Below, piece by piece: positions 41,492-50,755 of a stretch of 64,000 nt of DNA. The DNA is from Guyparkeria sp. SCN-R1 (GTDB taxonomy: Bacteria; Pseudomonadota; Gammaproteobacteria; Halothiobacillales; Halothiobacillaceae). The notes beneath the pieces were generated by a model. That model saw nothing but the letters and a program-made list of their open reading frames with translations. It had not been told where the DNA came from and did no database searches. How positions within the stretch are numbered: the first letter of the stretch is position 1; each line of letters begins with the position of its first letter. The position numbers and the translations under genes were made by a program. The stretch spans positions 1-64,000 of the forward strand of contig NZ_QZMT01000014.1 in the NCBI RefSeq assembly GCF_003932495.1. Reading direction: 5' to 3'.

Positions 41492-42523
41492 ATGAACGCC
41501 TTTGAAAATCTCGTGTCCCGGGCCGTGGCGCAGGCCATTGCCTTGGCCATCCTGCCGCTGAGCCTGCTCCTTGCAACGGGGGCGCAGGCCTCGCCGATCG
41601 CCGACGAGACCGGTTTCTCCGGCGAGATTCAGCCGCTGATCGGTGTCATGTCGAGCCGGTCCAATCTGGCCGTGTCCGGCGATCAGAAGCGGATTGATTC
41701 CCTCTACAGTCTGTCCTCACGCGAGACACGCCCGATCGGTGGGGTGTTGGGGCAGATCGACTACACCGTCGTGCCGCGCGAGTTGTCGCTCTATGCCGGC
41801 ACCCCTCGGTCCGCCCTGGCCGATGGGGAGCTCGGCGTCGAGGTCGGTGCGCGCTACCTGGTGGGCGGTGTCGGGCTGCTGACCGCGGGCGTGATCCCGG
41901 TCACCGTCAATGACAGCGAGGTCTGGTCGGACCCGTTCGTGGTCGGAGAGCGTCGTGACGCCACCGATACCGATCGCCGCGGCCTGCACCTGGGGCTGGC
42001 GGGCATTGCCGGCACCGGGTTGTCGGTGGATTACCGCCTGTACCGTCGCGACATCGACGATGAACGTTCTGGCCAGGCGCTGGAGTTGTCGCCCGCCGAG
42101 CGTCGACTGCTGGAACGGGAAGGCACCGAGCACCGCTTCGATCTCAATTACCGGCTCGCCCTCACCGATCGCTTTAGTCTGACGCCCGGCGTGCAATACC
42201 GCCGCCTGGATGCCGATGGCGCCGCGAACCGGGGCTGGCTGCTGCGCCCGCAGCTGACAGCCCGCTACGAGATGGATCGCTGGTCGCTCTCGATGACCGG
42301 TTACTACGGCGTGGACCGCTACGACGCGCGTCAGCCGATCTATGACGAGTACCGCGACGGCAAGGAAATGGGTGTGGTTGCCGGCGTGCGCTACGCCGAG
42401 CCGTTCGGTTGGTCGAACTGGTCGGTCAACGCCTACGGTGTCTGGTCCGAGCGCGATTCCGACATCCGCTTCTACGATCAGGAAACCGGCCTGTTCGCCG
42501 TCGGGCTCGGTTACCGGTTCTGA
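41492..42523 (+). CDS. DUF2860-like outer-membrane beta-barrel protein
   Basis: 343 residues from ATG 41492; an ATG nine bases earlier is possible but badly spaced from its ribosome-binding site. A signal peptide ('AIALAILPLSLLLATGAQA') precedes 'GFSGEIQPLIGVMSSRSNL', the opening of DUF2860-type proteins. Alternating aromatic and polar strands continue to a final 'FAVGLGYRF', a classic barrel C-terminus. Function is unknown. It lies seven bases upstream of cmoB, so it is probably co-transcribed with it. Confidence 0.75.
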   Translation: MNAFENLVSRAVAQAIALAILPLSLLLATGAQASPIADETGFSGEIQPLIGVMSSRSNLAVSGDQKRIDSLYSLSSRETRPIGGVLGQIDYTVVPRELSLYAGTPRSALADGELGVEVGARYLVGGVGLLTAGVIPVTVNDSEVWSDPFVVGERRDATDTDRRGLHLGLAGIAGTGLSVDYRLYRRDIDDERSGQALELSPAERRLLEREGTEHRFDLNYRLALTDRFSLTPGVQYRRLDADGAANRGWLLRPQLTARYEMDRWSLSMTGYYGVDRYDARQPIYDEYRDGKEMGVVAGVRYAEPFGWSNWSVNAYGVWSERDSDIRFYDQETGLFAVGLGYRF

Positions 42524-42530
42524 TCAACCG

Positions 42531-43529
42531 ATGAGGGATGCCGCCACCGAGCGGTCGGTCGCGCTCGGCATCGAGCGCATCGCCCGCCAGACCCGTGCCG
42601 CGCTCGGTCACCTTCCCCGGCGCATGCCGATGGAGGGGTGGCGTACGTTCGACTGGGCCGCGGTCAATCACGGCGACTGGTCGCGATGGCTGGCCGCCGT
42701 CGGCGATCTCCCCGAGCGCCCTGCCGGGGCCGTCAATCATCTCGACCGACCCGCTATCACCGCGCGTGCCGACGAGGCCCTGCCCGGGCTCGAGTATGTG
42801 CTCCGTGACCTGATCCCCTGGCGCAAGGGGCCCTTCGACCTGTTCGGGGTGTCGATCGATACCGAGTGGCGCTCGGACCTCAAATGGGACCGACTGGTCG
42901 ACCACATCCAGCCGCTGGCCGGTCGGCGGGTACTCGATATCGGCAGCGGCAACGGCTATCACCTCTGGCGCATGCTCGGCGCGGGGGCGGATTTCGCCCT
43001 CGGCGTAGACCCCACCTGGGTGTTCGCGGCCCAGTTTCATGCCGTCGCCCACCTGCTGGGCGAAACGCGCGCCGGCATCGTGCCCACCACGCTGGAAGGC
43101 TTTCCGCAGCGGCCGCGATTCGACACGGTCTTCTCGATGGGCGTGCTCTATCACCGCCGTGATCCGTTCACGCACCTCGGCGAACTCAAGGCCTGTCTGC
43201 GTCCGGGCGGCGAGCTGGTCCTCGAGACCCTGGTGGTCGAGGGCGATGCCACCACGATCCTCACGCCGGCCGATCGCTACGCCGGCATGCGCAATGTCTG
43301 GTTCCTGCCCAGCCCGGCCGCTGTGATCGGCTGGCTCAAGCGCATGGGCTTCGTCGATTCCGAAGTGGTCGACGTGACGGCGACCACCGCGGAGGAGCAA
43401 CACCGCACCGACTGGTTCGGCGACCGGCAATCGCTGGTCGACTTCCTCGATCCCGACGACCCCTCCAGCACCCGCGAAGGCCTGCCCGCACCGCGGCGCG
43501 CCATCATCACCGCTCGTCGCCCCGGCTAG
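42531..43529 (+). CDS. cmoB: tRNA U34 carboxymethyltransferase
   Basis: 332 residues from ATG 42531, close to the usual 323. It transfers the carboxymethyl group of carboxy-SAM to 5-hydroxyuridine 34, forming cmo5U. Marks are 'LIPWRKGPFDLFGVSIDTEW', 'RRVLDIGSGNGYHLWRMLG' (cofactor site), 'MGVLYHRRDPFTHL' and 'RYAGMRNVWFLPS'. It works with CmoA at 40586. Its stop is two bases from the comM remnant on the other strand. Confidence 0.95.
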   Translation: MRDAATERSVALGIERIARQTRAALGHLPRRMPMEGWRTFDWAAVNHGDWSRWLAAVGDLPERPAGAVNHLDRPAITARADEALPGLEYVLRDLIPWRKGPFDLFGVSIDTEWRSDLKWDRLVDHIQPLAGRRVLDIGSGNGYHLWRMLGAGADFALGVDPTWVFAAQFHAVAHLLGETRAGIVPTTLEGFPQRPRFDTVFSMGVLYHRRDPFTHLGELKACLRPGGELVLETLVVEGDATTILTPADRYAGMRNVWFLPSPAAVIGWLKRMGFVDSEVVDVTATTAEEQHRTDWFGDRQSLVDFLDPDDPSSTREGLPAPRRAIITARRPG

Positions 43530-43531
43530 CG

Positions 43532-44184
43532 TTACGACATTCCCCCGCTGAACAGCCGATCGAGGTTGCGGTAGCCGATCGCCTCGGCCAGGGCGGCCGA
43601 ATCGATGGCGTCGCGATCCTCGTAGTCGGCGATGCTGCGGGCGAGCTTGAGGATCCGCTCGCGCGCCCGCCCCGAGAGATTCAGTTGCTCGATCGCCCGG
43701 TTGAGCATGTGGCGCTCGGGTTGCGCGAGCACGATGTGTTCGGCCACCCCGGCGGCGTCCAGCCGCGCGTTGACCACCCCCTGCCGTGCCCGCATGCGTT
43801 GACGTGCCGCGATCACCCGCTCGCGCACGGTCTGGCTGTCTTCGCCGTCGGGCTGTGCCTGATCGAGGTCGGTGGCCGGCACGCGCGGGACTTCCAGGTG
43901 GATGTCGATCCGATCGAGCAATGGGCCGGAGACCTTGGCGCGGTAACGCTGGGCGGCGCGCGAGTGGATCTCGCTGCCCTGCGGTGAAGGGTTCATCGCC
44001 GCGATCAGCTGAAAGTCGGCCGGGAAGCGGGCGTGGCGCGCGGCCCGCGAGATCATCACCGAACCGGCCTCGAGTGGTTCGCGCAGGGCCTCGAGCACGC
44101 GGCGATCGAATTCTGGCAGCTCGTCGAGGAACAGCGTGCCGTGGTGGGCGAGCGAGATCTCGCCCGGTGCCGGGTGAGAGCCGC
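43532..44184 (-). pseudogene. comM: comM, 3' part, cut off by the Tn7-like transposon
   Basis: The C-terminal 216 codons of a ComM/YifB Mg-chelatase-like AAA+ protein, from 'SHPAPGEISLAHHGTLFLDE' to the stop. It includes Walker B ('LFLDELPEF') and the C-terminal chelatase-associated domain. The 5' part is at 55093-55953. 861 bp plus 648 bp give one 503-codon frame when the insertion and one GCCGC are removed. ComM is a hexameric helicase that aids branch migration in natural transformation; in this state it should be inactive. A short spurious start exists inside the transposon end. Confidence 0.93.
44180..44184. repeat. 5-bp target-site duplication, left copy
   Basis: GCCGC immediately precedes the TGTCA end of the transposon and is repeated at 55093-55097. 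Five bases is the duplication length of Tn7-like elements. Confidence 0.9.
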
Positions 44185-44318
44185 TGTCATATACTGAAAT
44201 AAGTGCGACAGTGGGGTCGTTGAAACAGGGAGTTAGCATGCATCTTATGGAAATTGCTGCGACAGGATTGTCGAAATTGCTGCGACGAGGTGGCGAATGA
44301 CTCGAAATAGCTGCGACA
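44185..44318 (+). repeat. Transposon left end with four TnsB-site-like repeats
   Basis: Fifteen-base repeats GAAATNNNTGCGACA lie at 44196-44210, 44250-44264, 44273-44287 (last base G) and 44304-44318, all in the same inward orientation. The outermost follows TGTCA plus six bases. The fourth overlaps the first codons of tnsA, so TnsB bound here could repress the operon. The pattern is what is expected of TnsB-binding sites; binding is inferred. Confidence 0.85.
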
Positions 44319-44995
44319 GCATTGAACGCCGCCGCTCGGTACGCACGATTGGCCGTACGCGGAGGAGTGTCTCGGGCACATACATGTTCCGTGGGGAGAC
44401 ACCGATTCCATTCGAGTCCACGCTCGAGCGCGACTTCTTGATCCGCAAAGCGTTCTCGAGAGATGTGCTGGATGTGATTTCACAGCCTGTGGAGATCCCA
44501 TTCGAAACATCGGACGGTCGTCGGTTCACCTACACGCCAGATTTCCTCGTTTACTACCGCCTCGGATCCCGTGACTATCTCGACTACCCAAAGCCCCTTC
44601 TCGTTGAGGTGAAGCCGGAGGAGCAATGGCGCGCAAACTGGCGCAAATGGTTGGCCAAGTGGAAGGCGGCGTATCGCTATGCTCGCGAGCAAGGGTGGTC
44701 CTTCACAATTCAGGATGAGTCCCGGATACGTGACCAGGCACTCACGAATATCCGGTTTCTTGATCGTTTCAAACGCGGTGCCTTTTCAGAAAGGGAGAGT
44801 CGAGCCATTGTCGAGACCCTAGCGACAATGGGCAGTGCACCGTTTCATTACCTGCTGAGCCGCCATTTCATGGGGATCTACGAGGCCGAGGGGATTGCCC
44901 ACATTTGGCATCTGCTCGCCACTCGTCGGCTTGAGTGCGACATCAGCTCGCCGCTCAATCAACAGACGACTTTATGGGTGCCCACTGATGAATGA
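44297..44995 (+). CDS. tnsA: TnsA-like transposon endonuclease
   Basis: 232 residues. In Tn7-like elements TnsA cuts the 5' ends of the transposon so that, with TnsB, the element moves by cut and paste. The nuclease core shows 'FESTLERDFLIR' (glutamate), 'FTYTPDFLVYY' (aspartate) and 'LLVEVKPEE' (ExK), a complete restriction-enzyme-like catalytic set. The N-terminal 'RSVRTIGRTRRSVSGTYMF' is typical. A second domain (about 150-232) should bind TnsC/TnsB. The start lies among TnsB-site repeats, and the gene overlaps tnsB by eight bases. Confidence 0.9.
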   Translation: MTRNSCDSIERRRSVRTIGRTRRSVSGTYMFRGETPIPFESTLERDFLIRKAFSRDVLDVISQPVEIPFETSDGRRFTYTPDFLVYYRLGSRDYLDYPKPLLVEVKPEEQWRANWRKWLAKWKAAYRYAREQGWSFTIQDESRIRDQALTNIRFLDRFKRGAFSERESRAIVETLATMGSAPFHYLLSRHFMGIYEAEGIAHIWHLLATRRLECDISSPLNQQTTLWVPTDE

Positions 44996-46922
44996 AGAAG
45001 GCGATTTCGAGTTGCCGAATGAGTCGCTGGAGCCCGTTCGTCAACGGGTCGATGTGCAAGTTGGCAACTACCTCCGTCAGGGCGAATCGGTCTACCGGAT
45101 CACAGAAGTCCTAGACTTCGACACCGCCATTGGGGTCAACATGGACGACGGCCGAAGCCGCCCACTCCGGATAAAGGAGTTGCGGCCGGTTTCCTCGGCA
45201 GACTCCGATTTCGCTCATGCGCACGATGATCTGGAGGAAATTGCTGACGAGGATTGGCGTACTGCGGAGCAGAGATACGCTGCCATCAGACCTTTGCTGA
45301 GTGCGGTGAATCCGGGGAGGCCGGCTGTTGAAGAGCGCGCCAAGGAAGTTGGCGTCAGCCCGTCGACTATTTATCGCTGGTTAGACCGCTACAAATCGCT
45401 TGGTGTGGTCTCCGCCCTGATTCCAAGGCAACGGGGTTGGAAGGTGGGTAGAAGCCGGATTTCCGGTATGGCCGAAGCGGTGATTCAGGAGGTCATCGAC
45501 GACGTTTATCTAACTCCTCAAAGACCAAACGATCAGGCCGTGGTGATGGAGGTTAAACGGCGCTGTCACAAGCGAGGAATCAATCCTCCCAGCGAGAGCA
45601 CTGTTAGATCAAGGATTGCGAAGGTTCCCGAACGCACGAGGATGCGAAAGCGCGGCTACAGAGAGAAGGCGAGGAATCATTTCCAGCCAACGCCTGGGCG
45701 TTTCCCGAATGCGGATTACCCGCTTGCCTACGTACAGATCGATCACACGCCTGTCGACGTGATCCTGGTGGACGATGAGCATCGGCTCCCCATCGGAAGG
45801 CCTTGGATTAGCGTTGCGATCGACGTGTACAGCCGTACCGTCACCGGCTATTACCTCTCCTTCGATGCGCCCTCGGCAACGTCCGTGGCCATGTGCATCG
45901 CCCACTCGATCCTGCCAAAGGACGATTGGATGACCCTTCATGGCGTCCAAGCGGATTGGCCGGTGTGGGGTCTCCCTGCAACCGTGCATGTCGATAACGG
46001 ACCTGATTTCCGCTCGGATACCTTTCGACGGTCATGCGAAATGTACGGCATCAACTTGGAGTTCCGGCCGGTCAAAGCCCCTCGGTACGGCGGGCACATA
46101 GAACGCCTCCTGGGCACCTTTATGAAGAAGGTCCACTCGGTTCCCGGCACGACGTTCTCTTCGGTGCCTGATCGAGACGGATACGATTCAGAGAAGCATG
46201 CGTCGATGACGAAGACGGAGTTCGAGCGGTGGCTGGTTACGTTGATCACCCGTCACTATCACTATGACCGCCATAGCTCGCTGGGCGTGCCTCCGCTCAA
46301 GCAATGGGAAACAGGGATCTTCGGCAACGCCAAAGACCCGGGGACGGGGATACCCCCTCGCCCGGACAATCCAGCTCGGCTTCTCCTGGATTTCCTTCCA
46401 TCCTTTCGCCGTACCGTTCAGAAATTCGGCGTCACGATCGACGGGATGCTTTATTACGATGAGGCGCTTCGTCCCTGGATCAACGCCAAGGAACCGCACG
46501 ACTCGAAACGCAAGCGCCAACTCATCTTTCGGCGGGACCCACGGGATATCAGCCATGTCTGGTTCTTCGATCCCGATTTGAAGCACTACTTCAAGATTCC
46601 CTTCGCGGACCTTTCCTTGCCCGCCATGAGTATCTGGGAGCTTAACCAGGCCAAGGACAAGCTGAAGAGGGAAGGTCAACAAGCGTTCAGTGAGCATTTG
46701 ATTCTCGAGGCGCTTACTGACCTGCGGGATCAGGTCGAGGCGTCAAAGGCTGCAACCAAGAAGGCTCGCCGTCAGGCCCAGCGACGCAAGGAGCATGAGC
46801 GCCGGGTTACGCCCGCTGACCCCGTTAAGCGCAAAGCGGACGCACCCAAGGATTTTGGTGACAAATTGGATGACTCTTTGCTGGACGATATCGAAATCGG
46901 CGGGTTGGGAGACATTTCATGA
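44988..46922 (+). CDS. tnsB: TnsB-like DDE transposase
   Basis: 644 residues from ATG 44988; an in-frame ATG further upstream lies inside tnsA and is unlikely. The order is N-terminal helix-turn-helix DNA-binding domains ('AKEVGVSPSTIYRWLDRYKS'), then the retroviral-integrase fold with catalytic Asp in 'YVQIDHTPVDVILVD', Asp in 'VHVDNGPDFRS' and Glu in 'YGGHIERLLGTFMKKV', then a Mu-type C-terminal beta domain and a basic tail that should contact TnsC. It joins the 3' ends to the target. It is coupled to tnsA before it and tnsC after it (four-base overlap). Confidence 0.95.
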   Translation: MNEEGDFELPNESLEPVRQRVDVQVGNYLRQGESVYRITEVLDFDTAIGVNMDDGRSRPLRIKELRPVSSADSDFAHAHDDLEEIADEDWRTAEQRYAAIRPLLSAVNPGRPAVEERAKEVGVSPSTIYRWLDRYKSLGVVSALIPRQRGWKVGRSRISGMAEAVIQEVIDDVYLTPQRPNDQAVVMEVKRRCHKRGINPPSESTVRSRIAKVPERTRMRKRGYREKARNHFQPTPGRFPNADYPLAYVQIDHTPVDVILVDDEHRLPIGRPWISVAIDVYSRTVTGYYLSFDAPSATSVAMCIAHSILPKDDWMTLHGVQADWPVWGLPATVHVDNGPDFRSDTFRRSCEMYGINLEFRPVKAPRYGGHIERLLGTFMKKVHSVPGTTFSSVPDRDGYDSEKHASMTKTEFERWLVTLITRHYHYDRHSSLGVPPLKQWETGIFGNAKDPGTGIPPRPDNPARLLLDFLPSFRRTVQKFGVTIDGMLYYDEALRPWINAKEPHDSKRKRQLIFRRDPRDISHVWFFDPDLKHYFKIPFADLSLPAMSIWELNQAKDKLKREGQQAFSEHLILEALTDLRDQVEASKAATKKARRQAQRRKEHERRVTPADPVKRKADAPKDFGDKLDDSLLDDIEIGGLGDIS

Positions 46923-47815
46923 CCAAGGAACCTTATTCCCATATCCACCCTGAATTTCGGCACATCATGGGGTTGTCTGACGAAGAGCGTCTGGAGTTCT
47001 TGGACCAGCCGCGGTGGATCGGTTACGAAGCCGCCCATCGCATTTTGGATACGCTTCAGGGCCTGATGCACAAACCGAAGCGCCCCCGAATGCCGAACCT
47101 GCTTATCGTGGGTGACTCGAATCAGGGGAAGACGACGCTCCTCCAGCGTTTCTACGACTTGTGCGGCGAGGGTTACGTCAACGAGGACGCCGAACCAGTC
47201 AAGCCCGTGATCTTGGCTGAGGCGCCAAGCAGTGCCGACGAGAAAGCTCTCTACTGTTCCATCCTGGAACGGTTTCATGCTCCGTATCGGTCGACCGACC
47301 CCAAGACGAAGCTTCGCTACCAGATCATCCACCTGTTTCGGGAGTGCCACGTTCAGATTCTGGGCATCGACGAGTTCCATTCTCTGCTGACAGGGTCAGC
47401 CATCAAACAACGGGAGGTGATGAACGCCATCAAGTTGCTCTGCAATGAGTTGGCCATCCCTATCGTGGGAGTCGGAACGCGTGATGCGGTGCGTGTACTT
47501 CACACTGACCCACAACACGCCAGCCGATTCGACGTAATCGAGCTTCCACGGTGGGAGCTCAACAAGTCTTTTCAGCGCTTGTTGGTGGATTTCGAATCGG
47601 TACTGCCTCTGAAAAACCCCTCCCGTTTACATCAGCCCGAACTCGCCAAGCTGGTTTTCGCCATATCGGAGGGAAACTTGGGCAATCTTCACCGGCTTCT
47701 TGCCAAATGCGCGATGGATGCGGTCCGAAGCGGCAAGGAACAGATCGACAAGGAGATCATCGAGGGGAACAAATGGCTTCGACCCACACGTGGCATCCGG
47801 GAAGTGATGCTCTAG
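46919..47815 (+). CDS. tnsC: TnsC-like AAA+ regulator
   Basis: 298 residues, TniB/TnsC type, shorter than Tn7 TnsC (555). Walker A is 'VGDSNQGKTTLLQRFY' and Walker B 'ILGIDEFHSLL', followed by sensor-type 'IPIVGVGTRDAVRVLHTDPQ'. It forms ATP-dependent filaments on DNA that connect the target selector to the TnsA-TnsB transposase and give target immunity. It overlaps tnsB by four bases and tniQ by 43 bases. The short form matches systems where TniQ recruits it directly. Confidence 0.92.
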   Translation: MTKEPYSHIHPEFRHIMGLSDEERLEFLDQPRWIGYEAAHRILDTLQGLMHKPKRPRMPNLLIVGDSNQGKTTLLQRFYDLCGEGYVNEDAEPVKPVILAEAPSSADEKALYCSILERFHAPYRSTDPKTKLRYQIIHLFRECHVQILGIDEFHSLLTGSAIKQREVMNAIKLLCNELAIPIVGVGTRDAVRVLHTDPQHASRFDVIELPRWELNKSFQRLLVDFESVLPLKNPSRLHQPELAKLVFAISEGNLGNLHRLLAKCAMDAVRSGKEQIDKEIIEGNKWLRPTRGIREVML

Positions 47816-48903
47816 AACCAGGATGGCCGGTTCCGACGGATCTCCTCCCGGACGAAATCCTGTCCTCATGGCTCGTTCGCAGTGCATTACGGCAAGGATG
47901 TGATCCACTAGCGCTGACTTGCGATCTCTGGCCGGGGTGGCGTCCTTGGACGGTGGACGTTGATCGCATGCTTCCGCCCGAGCGACTGAATGGCCTTTCC
48001 CGGCGTGCCGGCATGGATACAAAAGCAATCCAATCCGCCACGCTCCTTCCGGTCACTACTCAAATTCGTGATCACAAACCTCCAGGCCGCTCAATTTGGC
48101 CGTGGATGCTCGCTCTCGGCGCTCGGAATACCAAACGACGAAGCGGTCTTCAGTATTGTCCCGAGTGCCTAGCCGAAGGCAAAGCACCGTATTTCAGAAT
48201 CCAGTGGCGATTCGCGTGGCATACATGCTGCACAATGCATGGTTGCTCGCTGCATGACCGTTGTTGGCAATGTCATGCCTCCATCGAACCCCACCGGCTC
48301 GACGCCGACGCACCGCACCTAGCGCGTTGTGCAAGTTGCGACGAGAACTTGTGCGCTGCTCCTAGAATGAATTGCTCGGGTAACGCCCTCGCCTTTCAAT
48401 CGGCCGCTGACAATGTCCTCTTGGGTGTTCAATCTTCGCTGTTCGGACACGCCCAAACGGTAAGTGCGTGGTTTGAGGTTGTCGATTTCTTCATTTCTTT
48501 GGTTCGCCGCAGCGGCCGGAGCCGAACAAAGGCCCAGCTCGCTTTATTTGACCTGATGGGACTCGAGGCCCCTTCAGGGGCGCCGGCTTTTCCAGGCGCG
48601 AGTATTGAATATCTGTCTGTCGCGGATCGGCAGGAAATACTAGGACTCGCATGGGGGTTTCTTGGGGCGGAAGAAGCTGACGTGCTCGCCGCGGTTCTCG
48701 ACTCGGGGATCTCTCAACAAGGCCTTGCGGACAAGAGACAGCGAATACCGCCTCTCCTCGAAGGGCTGATCTCGCTAGCCCCCGATGCCGCCAAGGCTAC
48801 CCCTCGCCTAAAACGGCGAGCTCGAACAGGACTAAGACCTCGTCATGAGGTCGAACGGATGATGGCCAGACTGGTCCGCAAACTGGATATGAAGCGGCGA
48901 TGA
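47773..48903 (+). CDS. tniQ: TniQ/TnsD-type target-site selector
   Basis: 376 residues from ATG 47773, inside the end of tnsC. A longer frame from 47551 is only the shadow of tnsC. The TniQ N-terminus is seen in 'LLPDEILSSWLVRSALRQG', and the zinc site in 'LQYCPECLAEG', 'WHTCCTMHGCSLHDRCWQCH' and 'CASCDENLC'. The C-terminal 150 residues are helical and would read the attachment site. By analogy with TnsD, it should recognise comM DNA and recruit TnsC; the exact site is inferred from where the element sits. Confidence 0.9.
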   Translation: MASTHTWHPGSDALEPGWPVPTDLLPDEILSSWLVRSALRQGCDPLALTCDLWPGWRPWTVDVDRMLPPERLNGLSRRAGMDTKAIQSATLLPVTTQIRDHKPPGRSIWPWMLALGARNTKRRSGLQYCPECLAEGKAPYFRIQWRFAWHTCCTMHGCSLHDRCWQCHASIEPHRLDADAPHLARCASCDENLCAAPRMNCSGNALAFQSAADNVLLGVQSSLFGHAQTVSAWFEVVDFFISLVRRSGRSRTKAQLALFDLMGLEAPSGAPAFPGASIEYLSVADRQEILGLAWGFLGAEEADVLAAVLDSGISQQGLADKRQRIPPLLEGLISLAPDAAKATPRLKRRARTGLRPRHEVERMMARLVRKLDMKRR

Positions 48904-50336
48904 GCGCTCAACCGGGCCGAATTCGGCAGACCGAGTGCGATGAGTGCGGGAATGGCGATCTCTGTATCCATCGGGTCGACAAAGGCCACCGGTACTGCGG
49001 CACTTGCTACAAGCGAGTATTCGTTCGGAAACCTTGTTCAAGCTGCGGGCAGGAGGCCCGACTGCCGAAGACGAATCCAAGGGCCATCTGCCGGAACTGC
49101 GAGAAGAACAAACCGTGTGTCCGGTGTGGCAGAACAGGCTTTCGGTTGGGAAAGGTCACGGAGTTCGGGCCGGTCTGCAATGCCTGCTCCGTGTATTTCC
49201 GCTCCGCGGAGCCCTGCGAGGTCTGCGGAACCCTGTCAAAGAGACTCACACGTGTGTCACGTTTACCCCACTACGGGCGGGTCTGTCCAAAGTGCGCAAG
49301 AACAGCGCATGGGACTTGTAACGCTTGTCGACGTCATCGAAAACTCGATATTGCCCCCGATGGGCAACAACTTTGCCGCAAGTGTCTGGAGCATGGCGAA
49401 GTCAGGTGTCCTGAGTGCAGTGAATCCATGCCTGCGGGCTACGGGTGTCGTTGCGAAATCTGCTACTGGCGTGGCTTGTACAAGAAGCGGACCGAGATCA
49501 ACGCCAAGTTATTCCGAACATGCGAACTGTCAGATCGATTTCGGGAGTTCGCCGCCTGGCTAGTAGCGAGACAGGGGCCTAAGCGGGCTGTGCGCACGAT
49601 TCAGCGATACGTCGACTTTTTTAAAGGCATGGATGGCCAGTGGGGTGGGATTCCGAACCATAACGAATTGGTACGGCAACTCGGTCCCGAGGGCCTCAGG
49701 CGATACCGACTTGTTACCCAGTGGTTGAGCGAAGTCGCCCATATCGTCGTGGACCAGGTGGTTGGCAGGGAAGAATCCGAGCGGCGTCAGATCGAAACTC
49801 TCATCCAGAGGTTGCCGAAAGATTCCGGCTGCCGGGCTTTGGGAGAAAGTTACCTGGAATATCTAACCGACCGCCGGAGTCACAGAGCCACCTCGTTGCG
49901 TTCCGTCCGGTGTGCTCTGGGTCCGGCTCTTGCTCTTCTCGTTGCGTCACGCGGGAATCCGACTCAAGCGGGTCTCGAAAAATTTCTGCGTGACAAGCCG
50001 GGACAACGTGCTGCATTGGCCGGTTTTGTGAATTATCTAAGAAGAGAATTGGGCCTCAACCTGAGTCTGCCGCTAGGGCCAGGTACCCTTGGAAAGCGAG
50101 CGAAGCTAGAGAAGCGAATGCTAGCGTTGCTTGCTAACGAAGACCGATCAAACGAAATCCAAGCCCAATGGGTGCTACTTGGGCTTGAGTATTTTCATCG
50201 TGTCAGCGTCGCCAGGGCAGGTGGGCGTGATGGTCTTGCCATTGGGCTATGTGAAGACGGTAGTCAAAATGTGAGCCTGAGAGGTGTTGACTACTGGATC
50301 CCCGCTCTTCCAACGCCCCCGGTAGACACACGGTGA
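48900..50336 (+). CDS. Multi-zinc-ribbon protein with an integrase-like helical region, last gene of the tns operon
   Basis: 478 residues, coupled to tniQ by an ATGA overlap. The first 200 residues hold about eleven CxxC pairs (such as 'CSSCG', 'CRNCEKNKPCVRCG' and 'CPECSESMPAGYGCRCEICY'), so several zinc ribbons. The rest is helical. 'LVARQGPKRAVRTIQRYVDF' and 'YLEYLTDRRSHRATSLRSVR' resemble the core-binding domain of tyrosine recombinases, but no catalytic R-H-R-Y set follows. Its position equals tniE of Tn6022/AbaR islands as I remember them. A DNA- or target-binding accessory role is inferred; function is unknown. Confidence 0.75.
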   Translation: MSAQPGRIRQTECDECGNGDLCIHRVDKGHRYCGTCYKRVFVRKPCSSCGQEARLPKTNPRAICRNCEKNKPCVRCGRTGFRLGKVTEFGPVCNACSVYFRSAEPCEVCGTLSKRLTRVSRLPHYGRVCPKCARTAHGTCNACRRHRKLDIAPDGQQLCRKCLEHGEVRCPECSESMPAGYGCRCEICYWRGLYKKRTEINAKLFRTCELSDRFREFAAWLVARQGPKRAVRTIQRYVDFFKGMDGQWGGIPNHNELVRQLGPEGLRRYRLVTQWLSEVAHIVVDQVVGREESERRQIETLIQRLPKDSGCRALGESYLEYLTDRRSHRATSLRSVRCALGPALALLVASRGNPTQAGLEKFLRDKPGQRAALAGFVNYLRRELGLNLSLPLGPGTLGKRAKLEKRMLALLANEDRSNEIQAQWVLLGLEYFHRVSVARAGGRDGLAIGLCEDGSQNVSLRGVDYWIPALPTPPVDTR

Positions 50337-50692
50337 GAACTCACCCTGCTCAGCAGACCGCTGAGTACCATGACCGGCAGTACCTCGGCGACCGTAGCAG
50401 GAAGCGGCAATGATGAGGTGATCTCACGAGGTAATCACAAAATTCCACCTCGGATGCTCTTCCGAATCCCCGAACCGCGTAGCGCCAACGGCCTCGCAGC
50501 GTGGTTTTGGCGTAGTCCGATCATATGAAGAAGACCAGTATGGCCTGTATTCGTACTGGCACTAGCAAGTTGCGAGATCGAAGCGCTCACGCTTCCTGAT
50601 TCCTCTACACATGCAGCCAGAGCACTCCAAGGGTCTCCGCGCTACGAGATTCCGTGTCGACGCGATTTGTTGATCACTATGGCCCAATGCCA
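50337..50692. other. 356-bp stretch without a recognisable gene inside the transposon
   Basis: It lies between the zinc-ribbon gene and the IS3-family element. No open frame with protein-like composition and no TnsB-site repeat was seen. It could be what is left of cargo removed by a deletion next to the IS. Confidence 0.5.
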
Positions 50693-50755
50693 TGAATCGC
50701 CCCGACTTTCCTAGACACCTCAAGAGCCTCACAATGAGGGTTCCGAGGAGGTGCC

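Noticed and set aside
47551-47772. 74-codon N-terminal extension of tniQ
   Set aside because: It lies entirely within tnsC in another frame; the TniQ domain begins just after ATG 47773.
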